Notes: a model not told the origin generated them from the sequence alone. DNA of 64,000 nt from Bacillus rhizoplanae (GCF_917563915.1 NZ_CAKJTI010000001.1:62001-126000); one strand, 5' to 3'; shown: positions 26,289-37,049, counted from the first letter of the stretch. Made by a program: numbers and translations.

Positions 26289-27191
26289 ATGAAAGATGTG
26301 CGTATCGCTCTTTTTCTATTTTCAACTGTTTTATGTATAACTTTAAATAGTGCATCCCCTATACGTCAGCATACTTCTATACATACGGTTTCTTCCTTTT
26401 CAAGTCAACGTACGCATTTAGGTAAGATGACTGTAAATTTTTTAAGAGTTGGGCAAGGAGATGCAACAATTATTTCTTTACCGAACGGGAAAACAATTTT
26501 AATTGATGGTGGACCGTATGAAGCTGGGGAGCCTATTATTGATACATTAATTAAAAAAGGGATTAAACGTTTAGATGTTGTCATTAGCACACATCCTGAC
26601 ATGGATCATATCGGGGGATTAATTCCAATTATTGAACAAATGCCGGTTTCACTTGTGTTAGATAGTGGAAAACTATATAGTTCATTTACATATCACACGT
26701 ACATAAGAAGTATTAAAAAAAGAGGAGTGCCGTTTTTAAGTGTAAAAGAAGGGCAATATATCCCTCTGGACCCTCATATTTCTATTCAAGTGTTAAACGA
26801 TGGGAAAGCGAAACGAGAAAATAATGAATCGTCTATTGTATTGAAAATTCGTTATGGTAAGGCTGATTTTTTATTTATGGGAGATGCAGATACACATACA
26901 GAAGAAGAAATGATAAAACAATATGATATGCATGCAGATGTATTAAAAGTTGGTCATCATGGCTCGTATACGTCAACGAGTGAAAAGTTTATAACAGCTG
27001 TTGCACCGCAGTTTGCTGTTATCTCATATGATAAAAAGAATCCGTATGGTCATCCACATCGAAGTGTGATGAAACGGTTATATCGGCATGGCATCGCCGT
27101 ATATACTACCGTAAAACATGATGTTGAAATTGAGACAGATGGTGAGCGTATTGTTATTCAGCATCAGTTACCTTTACCATTGTTAAAATAG
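26289..27191 (+). CDS. ComEC-like metallo-beta-lactamase-fold hydrolase, exported
   Basis: A 300-residue protein with an N-terminal signal-like segment (IALFLFSTVLCITLNSAS) followed by a metallo-beta-lactamase domain like the C-terminal domain of the competence protein ComEC: FLRVGQGDATIISLPNGKT, STHPDMDHIGGLIPII (HxxxDH), LFMGDAD and VLKVGHHGSYTSTS. Such stand-alone proteins may act on nucleic acid or phosphodiester substrates outside the cell; this is inference. AAAAGGAGAAGG precedes ATG 26289. Confidence 0.85.
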   Translation: MKDVRIALFLFSTVLCITLNSASPIRQHTSIHTVSSFSSQRTHLGKMTVNFLRVGQGDATIISLPNGKTILIDGGPYEAGEPIIDTLIKKGIKRLDVVISTHPDMDHIGGLIPIIEQMPVSLVLDSGKLYSSFTYHTYIRSIKKRGVPFLSVKEGQYIPLDPHISIQVLNDGKAKRENNESSIVLKIRYGKADFLFMGDADTHTEEEMIKQYDMHADVLKVGHHGSYTSTSEKFITAVAPQFAVISYDKKNPYGHPHRSVMKRLYRHGIAVYTTVKHDVEIETDGERIVIQHQLPLPLLK

Positions 27192-27249
27192 TGTATGTAT
27201 ATCTCATTTCAGCATTGAGATATATAAGCTGCTGAAATTACAAATATAG

Positions 27250-27726
27250 TTAATTACGTTTATATACAGTAGCGTTCCAAAGCTTTTCTTGATATCCGTT
27301 CAATAAAATATCTAAATCATGCATAATACGATGCATTTCTACAAGTGTAGTTGCTCTTCTTTCTTCACGGGCTTGTTTCGTGTAAGAAACAATATTTTGG
27401 AAGTCTTTTTGTAAAGCCCCTTCAACTGCCGGTGTGTACTGCAAGAATTGTTCTTCAATTTGTTTTAAAGCAGCATCATGCTCAGTCCATAAAGAAGAGG
27501 AAGGGGTCCAGTTTTTATATTGATCATAACAGACCAACTTGTTTAGCAATTCATGCTGTTCGTGAATTGATTTGTAAATAGCTGCAGTTTGTGCATCCTT
27601 TGGAGGTTCTGGAGGTGATGTAACTTGTTTAGATATATTCATTTTCGCCATCATATAATAAGACCCAGAGCCGATCAGAACTACTGTTACAAAGATAATA
27701 CATGAAATAATTGTTGACTTTTTCAT
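27250..27726 (-). CDS. Membrane-anchored protein of unknown function
   Basis: A 158-residue product with one N-terminal membrane helix (STIISCIIFVTVVLIGSGSY), a short Pro-rich linker (SPPEPPKDA) and a helical extracellular part. No known domain was recognised. The gene is single, read opposite to its neighbours. Its upstream region is AT-rich and shared with the nagA regulatory region. Confidence 0.6.
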   Translation of the reverse strand: MKKSTIISCIIFVTVVLIGSGSYYMMAKMNISKQVTSPPEPPKDAQTAAIYKSIHEQHELLNKLVCYDQYKNWTPSSSLWTEHDAALKQIEEQFLQYTPAVEGALQKDFQNIVSYTKQAREERRATTLVEMHRIMHDLDILLNGYQEKLWNATVYKRN

Positions 27727-27823
27727 AAAATTGTTAACCTCTCCTTTTGAATAAAAAATACTATATATTATAATTAGAGAAGAAAAAGAAATTACCTTTT
27801 TCTTATATTAAAAATTCACCCAT

Positions 27824-27839
27824 AATGTATAGACAACTA
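27824..27839 (+). promoter_or_regulatory. Probable NagR operator (dre site) in front of nagA
   Basis: AATGTATAGACAACTA resembles the TGGTMTAGACCA-type palindromes bound by NagR/YvoA in B. subtilis. It overlaps a likely -35 region, with TATATTATGAT downstream as -10. Confidence 0.6.
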
Positions 27840-27916
27840 CTCGTGTATATATTATGATGAAAATAGGCAAATAGGTAATAATACAAGTAGTATTATATGG
27901 GAAAGGATCGATGGAA

Positions 27917-29059
27917 ATGAAAACGCAAGTTGTCATCAATGCCAAAATTTATACAGGTCATGAAGTGCTAGAAAACGGTTTTATTCGTTACACAGATCAA
28001 ATTCACGAACTGGGATTGATGGCTCAGTATGTACCAAAAGAAAATGAAGAGATTCATGATATAAAAGGGAATCTTGTAATTCCAGGAATGATTGATATTC
28101 ATATTCACGGTGGATACAATATTGATGCAATGGATGCAAATAGCGACGGATTAGTAACTCTCGGCAAACAGATGTTACAAGAAGGAGTTACAACTTTTTT
28201 TCCAACAACAATGACACAGTCTCCTGAAGCAATTGAAGCGGCTCTAAGTGCTGCAAAAGAAGCGAAGGGAAAAGGTGCGCATTTTGAATATATTCATTTA
28301 GAAGGCCCGTACGTTTCAAAAAAACGTGCAGGTGCACAGCCGCTTGAGTACATTGTTCCTGCAAATATTGAACAATTTAAACAATGGCAAGAAGCAAGCG
28401 GAAATTTAATTAAACTGGTAACATACGCTCCTGAAGAAGAAGGTGCGCGTGAATTTGAACAACACCTTGCGGAAACTGGGGTTATCGGTACGATCGGACA
28501 TACAGATGCAACTGATGAGCAATTAACAGGTAGAAATATTACACATGCAACTCACCTTTATAATCAAATGCGTGGTTTGCATCATCGTGAGCCGGGTGTA
28601 GTTGGTCATGTGTTATTAAACCCAGATGTAATGGTTGAAGTGATTACAGATGGTATTCATATTCATCCGGATATGGTGAAATTGGCATATAAATTAAAAG
28701 GACCTAAAAAAGTGAGTGTCATTACAGATGCGATGCGTGCAAAAGGTTTAGCAGATGGATTATATGAACTTGGTGGACAACCGGTTATTGTAAAAAATGG
28801 CAGTGCGCGATTAGAAGATGGCACATTAGCAGGCAGCATTTTAACGATGGATCAAGCGTTTCGTAACGTGATTGCGTTTACTGGATGTTCTGTTGAAGAA
28901 GCAGTTCTTATGACATCAATTAATCAAGCTGAAGAGTTTGGATTAGTAAATAAGGGTGCTTTAGAAACAGGAAAAAATGCGGATTTTGTTATTATGTCTA
29001 AAGATTTATATGTACAAGATACAGTTCGATTAGGAGCTCATATGAAAGAGGGGAAATAA
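27917..29059 (+). CDS. nagA: N-acetylglucosamine-6-phosphate deacetylase
   Basis: Deacetylates GlcNAc-6-phosphate to glucosamine-6-phosphate. The 380-residue amidohydrolase shows GMIDIHIHGGYNIDAMDANS, HLEGPYVSKKRAGAQ, the zinc-site His in GTIGHTDAT and HATHLYNQMRGLHHREPG, and catalytic Asp in VSVITDAMRAKGL. ATG 27917 is preferred to 27911 because AAAGGA lies nine bases away. Its stop codon touches the nagB start; nagR follows. Confidence 0.95.
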   Translation: MKTQVVINAKIYTGHEVLENGFIRYTDQIHELGLMAQYVPKENEEIHDIKGNLVIPGMIDIHIHGGYNIDAMDANSDGLVTLGKQMLQEGVTTFFPTTMTQSPEAIEAALSAAKEAKGKGAHFEYIHLEGPYVSKKRAGAQPLEYIVPANIEQFKQWQEASGNLIKLVTYAPEEEGAREFEQHLAETGVIGTIGHTDATDEQLTGRNITHATHLYNQMRGLHHREPGVVGHVLLNPDVMVEVITDGIHIHPDMVKLAYKLKGPKKVSVITDAMRAKGLADGLYELGGQPVIVKNGSARLEDGTLAGSILTMDQAFRNVIAFTGCSVEEAVLMTSINQAEEFGLVNKGALETGKNADFVIMSKDLYVQDTVRLGAHMKEGK

Positions 29060-29857
29060 ATGAATATCGTTGTTGTAAAAACTCCAGAAGCATTAGCGGA
29101 AGCTGGTTATAAATTAATTGAACAAGTTGTAAAATTAAAAGAAAATCCAGTGCTAGGAATGGCTACAGGAAGCTCTCCATTGGGAATTTACGCATTAATG
29201 AGAAAAAATAAACTTGATACAAGCTGTGTAACCACTGTAAACTTAGATGAGTACGTAAATTTACCACATGAAGACAAAAACAGCTATCATTACTTTATGC
29301 AAGAACAGTTGTTTGATCATCTTCCATTTAAAGAAACTTATGTACCAAATGGAATGGCAGGCGATTTACAAGAGGAATGTAAACGTTATGAAAGCATTAT
29401 TGATGCCAATCCAGTTGATTTGCAAATTCTTGGAATCGGTGAAAACGGTCACATCGGATTTAATGAGCCGGGAACATCATTTGATTCTGCAACTAACATT
29501 GTTGAGTTAACAGAATCTACCCGTCAAGCAAACCGTCGTTTCTTCGAAAAAGAAGAAGATGTGCCAACTCATGCAATTACAATGGGAATTGGTAGCATTA
29601 TGAAAGCGAAACAAATTTTACTTGTTGTTTCTGGCTTGAAAAAAGCAGAAGCGATGAAGGAAATGCTACAAGGGAACATAAACGAAGGTTGTCCGGCTAC
29701 GGTTTTACAACGTCATCCAAATGTAACCGTAATCGCAGATCAAGAAGCTCTATCTTTATGCAGTGAGGCGATTGCTGATGAACATCGACAAGTATTCACC
29801 ATTTCCGATCTATTATCAGATTCAAGAGTGGGTGAAGCAACTAATGGAAGCCGGTGA
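29060..29857 (+). CDS. nagB: Glucosamine-6-phosphate deaminase
   Basis: Converts glucosamine-6-phosphate to fructose-6-phosphate and ammonia, feeding glycolysis. The 265-residue product has [52 protein letters not shown] and [20 protein letters not shown], all typical. It starts immediately after the nagA stop. The C-terminal ~26 codons overlap the start of nagR by 80 bases. Confidence 0.96.
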   Translation: MNIVVVKTPEALAEAGYKLIEQVVKLKENPVLGMATGSSPLGIYALMRKNKLDTSCVTTVNLDEYVNLPHEDKNSYHYFMQEQLFDHLPFKETYVPNGMAGDLQEECKRYESIIDANPVDLQILGIGENGHIGFNEPGTSFDSATNIVELTESTRQANRRFFEKEEDVPTHAITMGIGSIMKAKQILLVVSGLKKAEAMKEMLQGNINEGCPATVLQRHPNVTVIADQEALSLCSEAIADEHRQVFTISDLLSDSRVGEATNGSR

Positions 29858-30509
29858 ATGGAAGCCGGGAGATAAAATTCCATCTGAAAATGAATTATGT
29901 GATAAGTTTGAAGTAAGTCGAATGACAATCAGACAGGCAATTAATAATTTAGTTGAACAAGGATATTTATATCGAAAGCGTGGAATTGGAACTTTTGTAC
30001 AACTTCCGAAAGTTGAACAAAAGTTACAAGGCATGACTGGATTTACGGAGGATATGCTCTCTCGTGGAATGAAACCTAGTAGTGCGCTATTAAGCTTTCA
30101 ACTTGTTCCGGCTACTGCTAAAGTAGCAGACAGGCTTAGAATTCAAGAGGGAGAATCAGTTTACGAAGTGAGACGTATTCGCTTAGCTGACGAGGAACCA
30201 ATTGCGTTTGAGACAACGTATTTGTCACCATCTCTTGTAAAAGATATTAATGAAGAAATTTTGCAGCAATCATTGTATGAGCACCTAGAAAAAAAACTAG
30301 GCTTTAAGCTAGTTCGTGCTACGCAATCTATTGAAGCATCTATTGCAACGGATGAAGAGGCTGCGCATCTTCATATTCCGAAGAAAGCACCTGTGCTTGT
30401 AATGAGACAATGGTCGTATGCAGAAGGTGAGTTGCCGCTGGAATACGTAAAGTGTATTTACAGAGGAGATCGTTATAAGTTTATTACAAATATTTCACGC
30501 AATAAGTAG
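29778..30509 (+). CDS. nagR: GntR/HutC-family repressor NagR (YvoA)
   Basis: Repressor of N-acetylglucosamine catabolism, released by GlcN-6-P or GlcNAc-6-P in B. subtilis. The 243-residue product has the winged helix ([40 protein letters not shown]) and a UTRA effector domain (from about residue 80, with [13 protein letters not shown]). ATG 29778 within nagB fits the family start [13 protein letters not shown]. Confidence 0.94.
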   Translation: MNIDKYSPFPIYYQIQEWVKQLMEAGEWKPGDKIPSENELCDKFEVSRMTIRQAINNLVEQGYLYRKRGIGTFVQLPKVEQKLQGMTGFTEDMLSRGMKPSSALLSFQLVPATAKVADRLRIQEGESVYEVRRIRLADEEPIAFETTYLSPSLVKDINEEILQQSLYEHLEKKLGFKLVRATQSIEASIATDEEAAHLHIPKKAPVLVMRQWSYAEGELPLEYVKCIYRGDRYKFITNISRNK

Positions 30510-30533
30510 AACATAATGTTTTATGTAGTGAAA

Positions 30534-30624
30534 TAAAGTGAAACTTCCACCAGTGGGGGCATCCTGCACTGATTGAAAGCTCTCACCAATCGGGCTTTTA
30601 TTGCCCGCGAATAGCGGGATAAAA
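30534..30624 (-). repeat. bcr1-like element, copy H, internally deleted (91 bp)
   Basis: ATAAAGTGAAACTTCCACC, GAAAGCTCTCACCAATCGGG, then directly GCCCGCGAATAGCGGGATAAA. The CCTATCTTCTTCG...CTTGAGGTGGGGG arm is absent; both termini are intact. Confidence 0.85.
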
Positions 30625-30663
30625 ATACGACTCATCCTTATAAGGAGTGAGTCGTATTTTTAT
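30625..30663 (-). terminator. Terminator of the leftward HAD gene
   Basis: AATACGACTCA / TGAGTCGTATT arms around TCCTTATAAGGAG, flanked by A/T-runs on both sides. Confidence 0.85.
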
Positions 30664-31456
30664 ATACTTCATTATTATACTGAAGAACATATTGAATCGC
30701 ATCTTTAACAGAAGGAACAGTATGAGTTGCGTGTTGTCTGACTTCATCATCTGCATCTGCCATCGCAAAGCTATGAGGTGTTAAAGCAAACATTGGGATA
30801 TCATTGTAGGAATCACCAATACAAGCTATTTCATTAGGCTGAATGTTAAATTCCTCTAATAAGACAGAAATAGCAGACCCTTTACTAATGTTAGGTGGCA
30901 TAACATCTAAACACTGCTCGGCAGAAATAAAGGTGCTTACTTTCCCTTTAAAACTTTCATTAATTTGCTTTTGAAGAGTAACTAAATCGTCTTTCGTACC
31001 CCCAACTGAAATTTTATTTGGGAAAATTGTTTTATCGATTTTTTCGAGCAAATTTGGTTCTGCAACGGAAGTCATTTTTACTTGCTTTTCGAGCTCATGA
31101 ATAAACGGTGTTTTTTCCTCAATATAATAATTATATTCATCACTTACATAACGAAAGAATGGTTCTTTATTTGTTATAGACAACAGCTCTGGTAAAATAG
31201 TAGAATCAAATGTTGCTGATAACAATTGTTTATTTTCGTGTGTATATACAAATACACCATTCACACTAATACGATGAAAGTTCATGTCAACTTTGTCCAT
31301 TAACTCGGCAATTTCATTATCAAGTCTTCCGGAAGCGAAACAAAGGATTATATTTTGGTCAGCAAGGCTACGCAGTGCATCTATATCTTGTTCATCGATT
31401 ACACCTCCGTGTTGCATCATTGTGCCATCAATATCGCTTATGAACATTTTAATCAT
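30638..31456 (-). CDS. Cof-type HAD-superfamily phosphatase
   Basis: A 272-residue HAD-IIB hydrolase paralogous to the one at 19902. Motif I is FISDIDGTMMQHG, motif II the Ser of LCFASGRLDNEI, the lysine is in NISKGSAISVLLEEF and motif IV is CIGDSYNDIPMF. Substrate is unknown; neighbouring sugar genes make a sugar phosphate plausible. ATG 31456 has AGGAGC upstream. Confidence 0.85.
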   Translation of the reverse strand: MIKMFISDIDGTMMQHGGVIDEQDIDALRSLADQNIILCFASGRLDNEIAELMDKVDMNFHRISVNGVFVYTHENKQLLSATFDSTILPELLSITNKEPFFRYVSDEYNYYIEEKTPFIHELEKQVKMTSVAEPNLLEKIDKTIFPNKISVGGTKDDLVTLQKQINESFKGKVSTFISAEQCLDVMPPNISKGSAISVLLEEFNIQPNEIACIGDSYNDIPMFALTPHSFAMADADDEVRQHATHTVPSVKDAIQYVLQYNNEVYKNTTHSL

Positions 31457-31621
31457 GGTGCTGCTCCTTTCTACTAGACGTTTATCTTTACATTATACGC
31501 ATCTCATACAATCATGTCTAAAAAACGACATTTTCAAAATGGTAGATGTTTTACATTGACGAAAAATAAGATTGTTCTGTAACATGAAAGAAGACCTTTT
31601 TACGCGCAAGGGTGGTGTTGT

Positions 31622-32470
31622 ATGAATAATTGTCTCGAAATTAAAAAAGTTTTAAATAATAATGTTATTATTGCGGCCCATCCAGAACATGAAGAAGTAG
31701 TTGTCATTGGAAAAGGAATTGGGTTTGGCAAAAAAGCAAAAGAAATGTTACAAGTAGAACAGATTGAAAAAATGTTTGTGTTAACAAATGAACGTGAGCG
31801 TGAACAATATAAACTTCTTGTTCCGCATGTGAGCGAGAAGTTAATTGAATTGATGAATGATCTTATGTTTTATATTCAAGATCGAGTAGATACACCGTTA
31901 AATGAGCATATTCATATTGCTTTAACAGATCATATTGCTTTTGCGATTAAGCGATTAAAGCAAGGATTTACAGTAGACAATCCATTTTTAGTAGAAACAA
32001 AAGTACTGTATCCAAATGAATATAAAATTGCAGAGGAAGTTGTAGAATTAATTAACGCTCGTTTAAATATTCATCTTCCAGAAGGGGAGATTGGATTTAT
32101 TGCATTGCATATTTATAGCTCTATTACAAACTCTGAAGTGTCTTCTATTAATCAAAATTCTAGATTGATTGCTCATCTCGTCTCTTTAATTGAAGAAAAT
32201 TTACAAATCGTGTTAGACAAAGAGAGCATTCATTATTTACGTCTTGTTCGGCATTTGCAATACGCGATTGAACGTGTGAAAAATGGTGAACAAGTGGAAG
32301 AATCACAACATCTTGCAGACCTTTTAAAAGCCGAATTTCCAGAGTGCTATAATTTGGCGTGGAAACTTGTCAAAGTAATGCAAAAGGAATTGCAACTGCC
32401 CGTGTATGAAGCAGAATCGATTTATTTAACGATGCACTTACAGCGTTTAGTGAAGGTAGAAAAAACGTAG
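31622..32470 (+). CDS. glcT: Transcription antiterminator GlcT (BglG family)
   Basis: RNA-binding antiterminator of the glucose PTS operon, inactivated by EII-Glc phosphorylation when glucose is absent. The 282-residue product has an N-terminal CAT RNA-binding domain (LEIKKVLNNNVIIAAHPEHE, EVVVIGKGIGFGKKA) and two PRD domains with conserved His residues (IHIALTDHIAFAIKR, IHYLRLVRHLQYAIERV, IYLTMHLQRL). The target RAT/terminator lies just downstream, in front of ptsG. Confidence 0.95.
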   Translation: MNNCLEIKKVLNNNVIIAAHPEHEEVVVIGKGIGFGKKAKEMLQVEQIEKMFVLTNEREREQYKLLVPHVSEKLIELMNDLMFYIQDRVDTPLNEHIHIALTDHIAFAIKRLKQGFTVDNPFLVETKVLYPNEYKIAEEVVELINARLNIHLPEGEIGFIALHIYSSITNSEVSSINQNSRLIAHLVSLIEENLQIVLDKESIHYLRLVRHLQYAIERVKNGEQVEESQHLADLLKAEFPECYNLAWKLVKVMQKELQLPVYEAESIYLTMHLQRLVKVEKT

Positions 32471-32493
32471 AAATTGTTTAATTTTGTCGAAAA

Positions 32494-32507
32494 TGTAAAC
32501 GTTAAAA
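32494..32507 (+). promoter_or_regulatory. cre-like site upstream of the ptsG promoter
   Basis: TGTAAACGTTAAAA agrees with the CcpA cre consensus TGWAANCGNTNWCA at 13 of 14 positions and lies just upstream of the -35 box, a location compatible with activation. A weaker match (10 of 14) is at 32592-32605 downstream of the promoter. Confidence 0.5.
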
Positions 32508-32514
32508 AAAGTTG

Positions 32515-32543
32515 TTGAATCGCTTACATGACTTATGTATAAT
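32515..32543 (+). promoter_or_regulatory. Sigma-A promoter of ptsGHI
   Basis: TTGAAT (32515-32520), 17-base spacer, TATAAT (32538-32543). Transcription would start near 32550, about 255 bases before ptsG. Confidence 0.75.
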
Positions 32544-32640
32544 AATCTTACAGAAAGTTATTATTTTCGACAAATGTTGCGCATCGATAAACGGAAACGT
32601 TTGCGTGAATTGAATATCGCACTTATTTCATTACGATTCG

Positions 32641-32758
32641 ACACGTGTTACTGATTCGATCAGGCATGAGTGAAGAAGAGGTTGGAATGGTAGCTGTTGA
32701 AAGGGACATACTACTCCTTGATAGCTATTTTCTACCTTTTTTTAACTCATGCCTTTTT
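32641..32758 (+). promoter_or_regulatory. GlcT RNA antiterminator (RAT) and overlapping ptsG leader terminator
   Basis: The RAT-like palindrome ACACGTGTTACTGATTCGAT followed by CAGGCATGAGTG spans 32641-32672. Its 3' arm AGGCATGAGT (32662-32671) can instead pair with ACTCATGCCT (32745-32754), which is followed by TTTTTG, giving a terminator. The two structures are mutually exclusive, exactly the GlcT switch known upstream of ptsG in B. subtilis. The intervening ~70 bases form the terminator loop. Confidence 0.88.
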
Positions 32759-32805
32759 GCATTTGCCGAAAGTAAAAATAAAAAAGAAAGGGAGGAAGAA
32801 TCCAA

Positions 32806-34866
32806 ATGTTTAAAAAGATTTTTGGTGTTCTTCAAAAAGTCGGAAAAGCATTGATGCTTCCAGTTGCTATCCTTCCGGCGGCAGGTATTTTACTTGGATT
32901 TGGTAATGCATTTCAAAATCCACAGTTAACAAATTTAATCCCTGCTTTAAAAGCAGACTGGTTTGTTCTAGTTGCAAAAATTATGGAACAATCTGGTGAT
33001 ATTATTTTCGCAAACCTTGCATTATTATTCGCAGTAGGGGTTGCCATCGGGTTATCAAACGGAGACGGAGTAGCTGGATTAGCAGCCTTCGTTGGATATT
33101 TAATTATGAATAAAACGATGAGCGTCTTCTTAGGAGTAGACAAATTCGTTACAATTGTAAGTGATAAAGTTCCAGTTAAAACTGGTTTTACAGATCCAGC
33201 TTATGCAAATGTATTAGGCATTCCAACGCTTCAAACAGGAGTGTTTGGTGGTATTATTGTCGGGATATTAGCGGCATATTGCTATAACAAATACTACAAC
33301 ATCGAATTGCCATCATATTTAGGATTCTTTGCCGGTAAACGTTTCGTACCAATTGCAACAGCAACATTCTCTGTACTTTTAGGGATTGTAATGTGCTTTG
33401 TTTGGCCACCAATTCAAGGTGCTTTAAATACGTTTTCACATCAAATGATTGATGCAAATAAAACGTTAGCAGCATTTATGTTTGGTTTGATTGAGCGGTC
33501 TTTAATTCCGTTTGGGCTACATCATATTTTCTATGCGCCGTTCTGGTTTGAGTTTGGTTCATATACAAATTCGGCGGGTGAAATTATTCACGGTGACCAA
33601 AAGATTTTCATGGCACAATTAAAAGATGGTGTTACATTAACAGCTGGTACATTTACAACAGGTAAATATCCGTTCATGATGTTCGGTCTTCCAGCAGCAG
33701 CATTAGCAATGTATCATGAAGCACGTCCGGAAAACAAAAAAATGGCAGCTGGTATTTTAGGGTCTGCTGCGTTAACATCTTTCTTAACAGGTATTACAGA
33801 ACCGATTGAGTTCTCATTCTTATTCGTGGCACCTGTATTATTTGGAATACATGCAGTATTTGCTGGTTTATCATTTATGACTATGCAACTTTTAAACGTT
33901 AAAATCGGGATGACATTCTCCGGTGGTTTAATTGACTTTATGTTATTTGGTGTCTTACCAGGCCGTACCGCATGGTGGTGGGTAATTATTGTTGGTCTTG
34001 CATTAGCAGTGATTTACTACTTCGGATTCCGTTTTGCAATTCGCAAATGGGATTTAAAAACACCAGGTCGTGAAGTAGTAGAAGAGGTTGAAGGAGCAGG
34101 AAAAGTAGAAGCAGGCGAGCTTCCAGGTGAAATTTTAGTAGCGTTTGGCGGAAAAGAAAACATCGCTTCTTTAGATGCTTGTATTACACGTTTACGCGTT
34201 CAAGTAAAAGATCAAAAAGATGTAAATAAAGATCGTTTAAAAGAGCTTGGAGCAGCAGGTGTTCTTGAAGTTGGTAACAATATTCAAGCGATTTTCGGAC
34301 CAAAATCTGATACGTTAAAATCACAAATTCAAGATATTATGGCAGGTCGTGCAGTGCATGTTGAAAAAGAAGCACCTGCGAAAGTGAAAGAGCCTGTACA
34401 AAAAGCGGATACAAATGAAGTGATTGCTATTCCGATCGAAGGTAAAATTTTACCGATTACAGAAGTACCAGACCAAGTATTTTCTGGAAAAATGATGGGA
34501 GATGGCTTTGCAATCGAACCAACAGAAGGTACAGTAGTCTCTCCAGTAAATGGCGAAATTGTGAACGTATTCCCAACAAAGCATGCAATCGGTATTCAAT
34601 CAGAAGGCGGAAAAGAAATTTTAATTCACTTCGGTATTGATACGGTGAAATTGAATGGAGAAGGCTTTGAAGCGCTAGTTTCTCAAGGTGATAAAGTAAC
34701 GCAAGGCCAGCCTTTATTAAAAGTAGATATAGCATTTGTAAAAGAAAATGCGCCTTCTATTATTACGCCAATTGTTTTCACAAACTTACAAGAAGGACAG
34801 AAAGTTGAAATCAAAAAGCAAGATAATGTCCAAAAAGGTGAAACAAACGTTATTGATATTCAGTAA
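32806..34866 (+). CDS. ptsG: PTS glucose-specific EIICBA component
   Basis: Imports glucose and phosphorylates it to glucose-6-phosphate. The 686-residue fusion has a IIC channel domain (about 1-400; [40 protein letters not shown]), a IIB domain with the phosphocysteine in [15 protein letters not shown], and a C-terminal IIA domain with the active His in [22 protein letters not shown] precedes ATG 32806. The long leader holds the GlcT switch. Confidence 0.96.
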   Translation: MFKKIFGVLQKVGKALMLPVAILPAAGILLGFGNAFQNPQLTNLIPALKADWFVLVAKIMEQSGDIIFANLALLFAVGVAIGLSNGDGVAGLAAFVGYLIMNKTMSVFLGVDKFVTIVSDKVPVKTGFTDPAYANVLGIPTLQTGVFGGIIVGILAAYCYNKYYNIELPSYLGFFAGKRFVPIATATFSVLLGIVMCFVWPPIQGALNTFSHQMIDANKTLAAFMFGLIERSLIPFGLHHIFYAPFWFEFGSYTNSAGEIIHGDQKIFMAQLKDGVTLTAGTFTTGKYPFMMFGLPAAALAMYHEARPENKKMAAGILGSAALTSFLTGITEPIEFSFLFVAPVLFGIHAVFAGLSFMTMQLLNVKIGMTFSGGLIDFMLFGVLPGRTAWWWVIIVGLALAVIYYFGFRFAIRKWDLKTPGREVVEEVEGAGKVEAGELPGEILVAFGGKENIASLDACITRLRVQVKDQKDVNKDRLKELGAAGVLEVGNNIQAIFGPKSDTLKSQIQDIMAGRAVHVEKEAPAKVKEPVQKADTNEVIAIPIEGKILPITEVPDQVFSGKMMGDGFAIEPTEGTVVSPVNGEIVNVFPTKHAIGIQSEGGKEILIHFGIDTVKLNGEGFEALVSQGDKVTQGQPLLKVDIAFVKENAPSIITPIVFTNLQEGQKVEIKKQDNVQKGETNVIDIQ

Positions 34867-34892
34867 AATTTAGACGCAAAATGTTTATAATT

Positions 34893-34930
34893 ATAATAGG
34901 CGATGTAGTTGACCGAGCATCGCCTATTAT
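34893..34930 (+). other. Hairpin in the ptsG-ptsH gap
   Basis: AATAGGCGATG / CATCGCCTATT arms with a 12-base loop, followed by ATATACAATAG rather than a T-run. It may cause partial termination or stabilise the ptsG 3' end, separating ptsG from ptsHI levels. Confidence 0.55.
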
Positions 34931-35002
34931 ATACAATAGAAAGTGTAGTACTCACGTCTATACAACTTAAAATATACTGTAGTTTAAAGGAGATAGATCA
35001 TT

Positions 35003-35266
35003 ATGGAAAAAATCTTTAAAGTAACTAGCGACTCAGGAATTCATGCTCGTCCAGCAACTTTACTTGTAAACACGGCAAGCAAATTTGGTGCTGATATTAA
35101 CTTAGAATATAACGGCAAAACTGTAAACTTAAAATCAATCATGGGTGTTATGTCTTTAGGTATTCAACAAGGCGCAGAAATCAAAATCACTGCAAATGGT
35201 GATGATGCAGCTCAAGCAGTAGCAGCTATCGAAGAAACTATGAAAAACGAAGGATTAGGAGAATAA
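35003..35266 (+). CDS. ptsH: Phosphocarrier protein HPr
   Basis: Central phosphoryl carrier of the PTS and, when Ser-phosphorylated, CcpA corepressor. The 87-residue product has the active His in SGIHARPAT (His14 by this numbering, one less than B. subtilis) and the HPr-kinase site in [13 protein letters not shown] (Ser45). AAAGGAG precedes ATG 35003. The TAA stop overlaps the ptsI start (TAATG). Confidence 0.97.
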   Translation: MEKIFKVTSDSGIHARPATLLVNTASKFGADINLEYNGKTVNLKSIMGVMSLGIQQGAEIKITANGDDAAQAVAAIEETMKNEGLGE

Positions 35267-36978
35267 TGATTCTTAACATTAAAGGGATCGCCGCGTCAAG
35301 TGGTATTGCAATTGCAAAGGCGTTCCGTCTAGAAAATCCTGAATTTAATATTGCAAAGAAATCGATTACGGATGAAGCTGCGGAAATCGCACGCTTAGAA
35401 GCTGCGCTTGAGAAATCAAAGTCTGAATTAGAGGCAATTAAAAATCATGCTTTTGCTGAGCTTGGAGCTGATAAAGCGGCTATCTTTGAAGCACATTTAC
35501 TAGTATTAAATGATCCAGAACTAGTAAACCCAGTAAAAGATAAAGTGAAAAACGAAAAAGTAAACGCTGAATTTGCGATGGATGAAGTTGCATCAATGTT
35601 CATTACTATGTTTGAGAGTATGGATAATGAGTATATGAAAGAACGTGCAGCGGATATTCGCGACGTGACAAAGCGTGTTATTGCACACTTACTTGGAATT
35701 AACTTCTCAAACCCAAGTACAATCTCCGAAGAAGTAATCATCATCGCAGAAGATTTAACACCGTCTGATACAGCACAATTAAATCGTAAATATGCAAAAG
35801 GTTTCACAACTGATATTGGTGGACGTACATCTCACTCTGCAATTATGGCTCGTTCAATGGAAATCCCAGCTGTTGTTGGGACAAAAGTTGTTATGGAGCA
35901 AATTCAAAACGGTGACATCGTAATCATCGACGGTTTAGATGGAGAAGTAATTGTAAACCCATCTGAAGAGACTCTTCGTGTTTATGAAGAAAAGAAAGCA
36001 CAATTTGAAGAGCAAAAAGCAGAATGGGCAAAATTAAAGAATGAAGCAACAGTTACGGCAGATGGTCATCACGTTGAGCTTGTAGCAAACATCGGTACAC
36101 CAAAAGATGTAAAAGGTATTATTGACAACGGCGGTGAAGGCGTCGGTCTATATCGTACAGAATTCTTGTACATGGGCCGTGACAACCTTCCAACAGAAGA
36201 AGAGCAATTTGAAGCATACAAAGCTGTTCTTGAAGGTGTAGGAGAAGGTCAGCCGGTTGTTGTTCGTACACTTGACATTGGTGGCGATAAAGAGCTTCCA
36301 TACTTACATTTACCAAAAGAAATGAACCCGTTCTTAGGCTACCGTGCAATTCGCTTATGCTTAGAAGAACAAGATATCTTCCGTACACAATTACGTGCAT
36401 TACTTCGTGCGAGTGTATACGGTAATTTAAAAATTATGTTCCCGATGATTGCAACTCTTGATGAATTCCGTCAAGCGAAAGCAATTTTATTAGAAGAAAA
36501 AGAAAAACTTGTGCAAGCTGGTACAGTTGTGTCTGATAGCATTGAAGTTGGTATGATGGTAGAAATCCCAGCTTCCGCGGTGTTAGCTGATCAATTTGCA
36601 AAAGAAGTAGATTTCTTCTCTATTGGAACAAATGATTTAATTCAATACACAATGGCAGCAGATCGTATGAATGAACGCGTATCTTACCTATACCAACCAT
36701 ATAACCCAGCAATTTTACGTCTTGTAAAAATGGTTATTGATGCAGCTCATAAAGAAGGGAAATGGGCTGGTATGTGCGGTGAGATGGCAGGGGATGCTCT
36801 AGCAATTCCGTTATTAGTTGGATTAGGATTAGATGAGTTTAGCATGAGTGCAACATCTATTCTTCCAGCAAGAACACAAATTCGTAAGCTTTCAAAAGCA
36901 CAAATGAAAGAGTTAGCACAAAAAGCTTTAAATATGTCAACTGCTGAAGAAGTAGTAGAACTTGTAAAAAGCATTTAA
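35266..36978 (+). CDS. ptsI: PTS enzyme I
   Basis: Transfers phosphate from phosphoenolpyruvate to HPr. The 570-residue enzyme contains the phosphohistidine motif [20 protein letters not shown], the PEP-binding signatures [20 protein letters not shown] and [20 protein letters not shown], and the active Cys in [10 protein letters not shown]. Overlapping start with ptsH implies coupling. A terminator follows. Confidence 0.97.
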   Translation: MILNIKGIAASSGIAIAKAFRLENPEFNIAKKSITDEAAEIARLEAALEKSKSELEAIKNHAFAELGADKAAIFEAHLLVLNDPELVNPVKDKVKNEKVNAEFAMDEVASMFITMFESMDNEYMKERAADIRDVTKRVIAHLLGINFSNPSTISEEVIIIAEDLTPSDTAQLNRKYAKGFTTDIGGRTSHSAIMARSMEIPAVVGTKVVMEQIQNGDIVIIDGLDGEVIVNPSEETLRVYEEKKAQFEEQKAEWAKLKNEATVTADGHHVELVANIGTPKDVKGIIDNGGEGVGLYRTEFLYMGRDNLPTEEEQFEAYKAVLEGVGEGQPVVVRTLDIGGDKELPYLHLPKEMNPFLGYRAIRLCLEEQDIFRTQLRALLRASVYGNLKIMFPMIATLDEFRQAKAILLEEKEKLVQAGTVVSDSIEVGMMVEIPASAVLADQFAKEVDFFSIGTNDLIQYTMAADRMNERVSYLYQPYNPAILRLVKMVIDAAHKEGKWAGMCGEMAGDALAIPLLVGLGLDEFSMSATSILPARTQIRKLSKAQMKELAQKALNMSTAEEVVELVKSI

Positions 36979-36980
36979 TG

Positions 36981-37021
36981 AAAAAAACCTGAGCTGAATG
37001 AAATCGGCCTCAGGTTTTTTT
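36981..37021 (+). terminator. Terminator of ptsGHI
   Basis: AAAAAAACCTGAG and CTCAGGTTTTTTT arms enclosing CTGAATGAAATCGGC. Confidence 0.85.
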
Positions 37022-37049
37022 ATACAGTAAACATTTTTTAGTTGATACG

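Noticed and set aside
32645-32854. Leader peptide in the ptsG leader
   Set aside because: The frame runs through the RAT and terminator stems, lacks a ribosome-binding site, and overlaps ptsG; structure explains the conservation.
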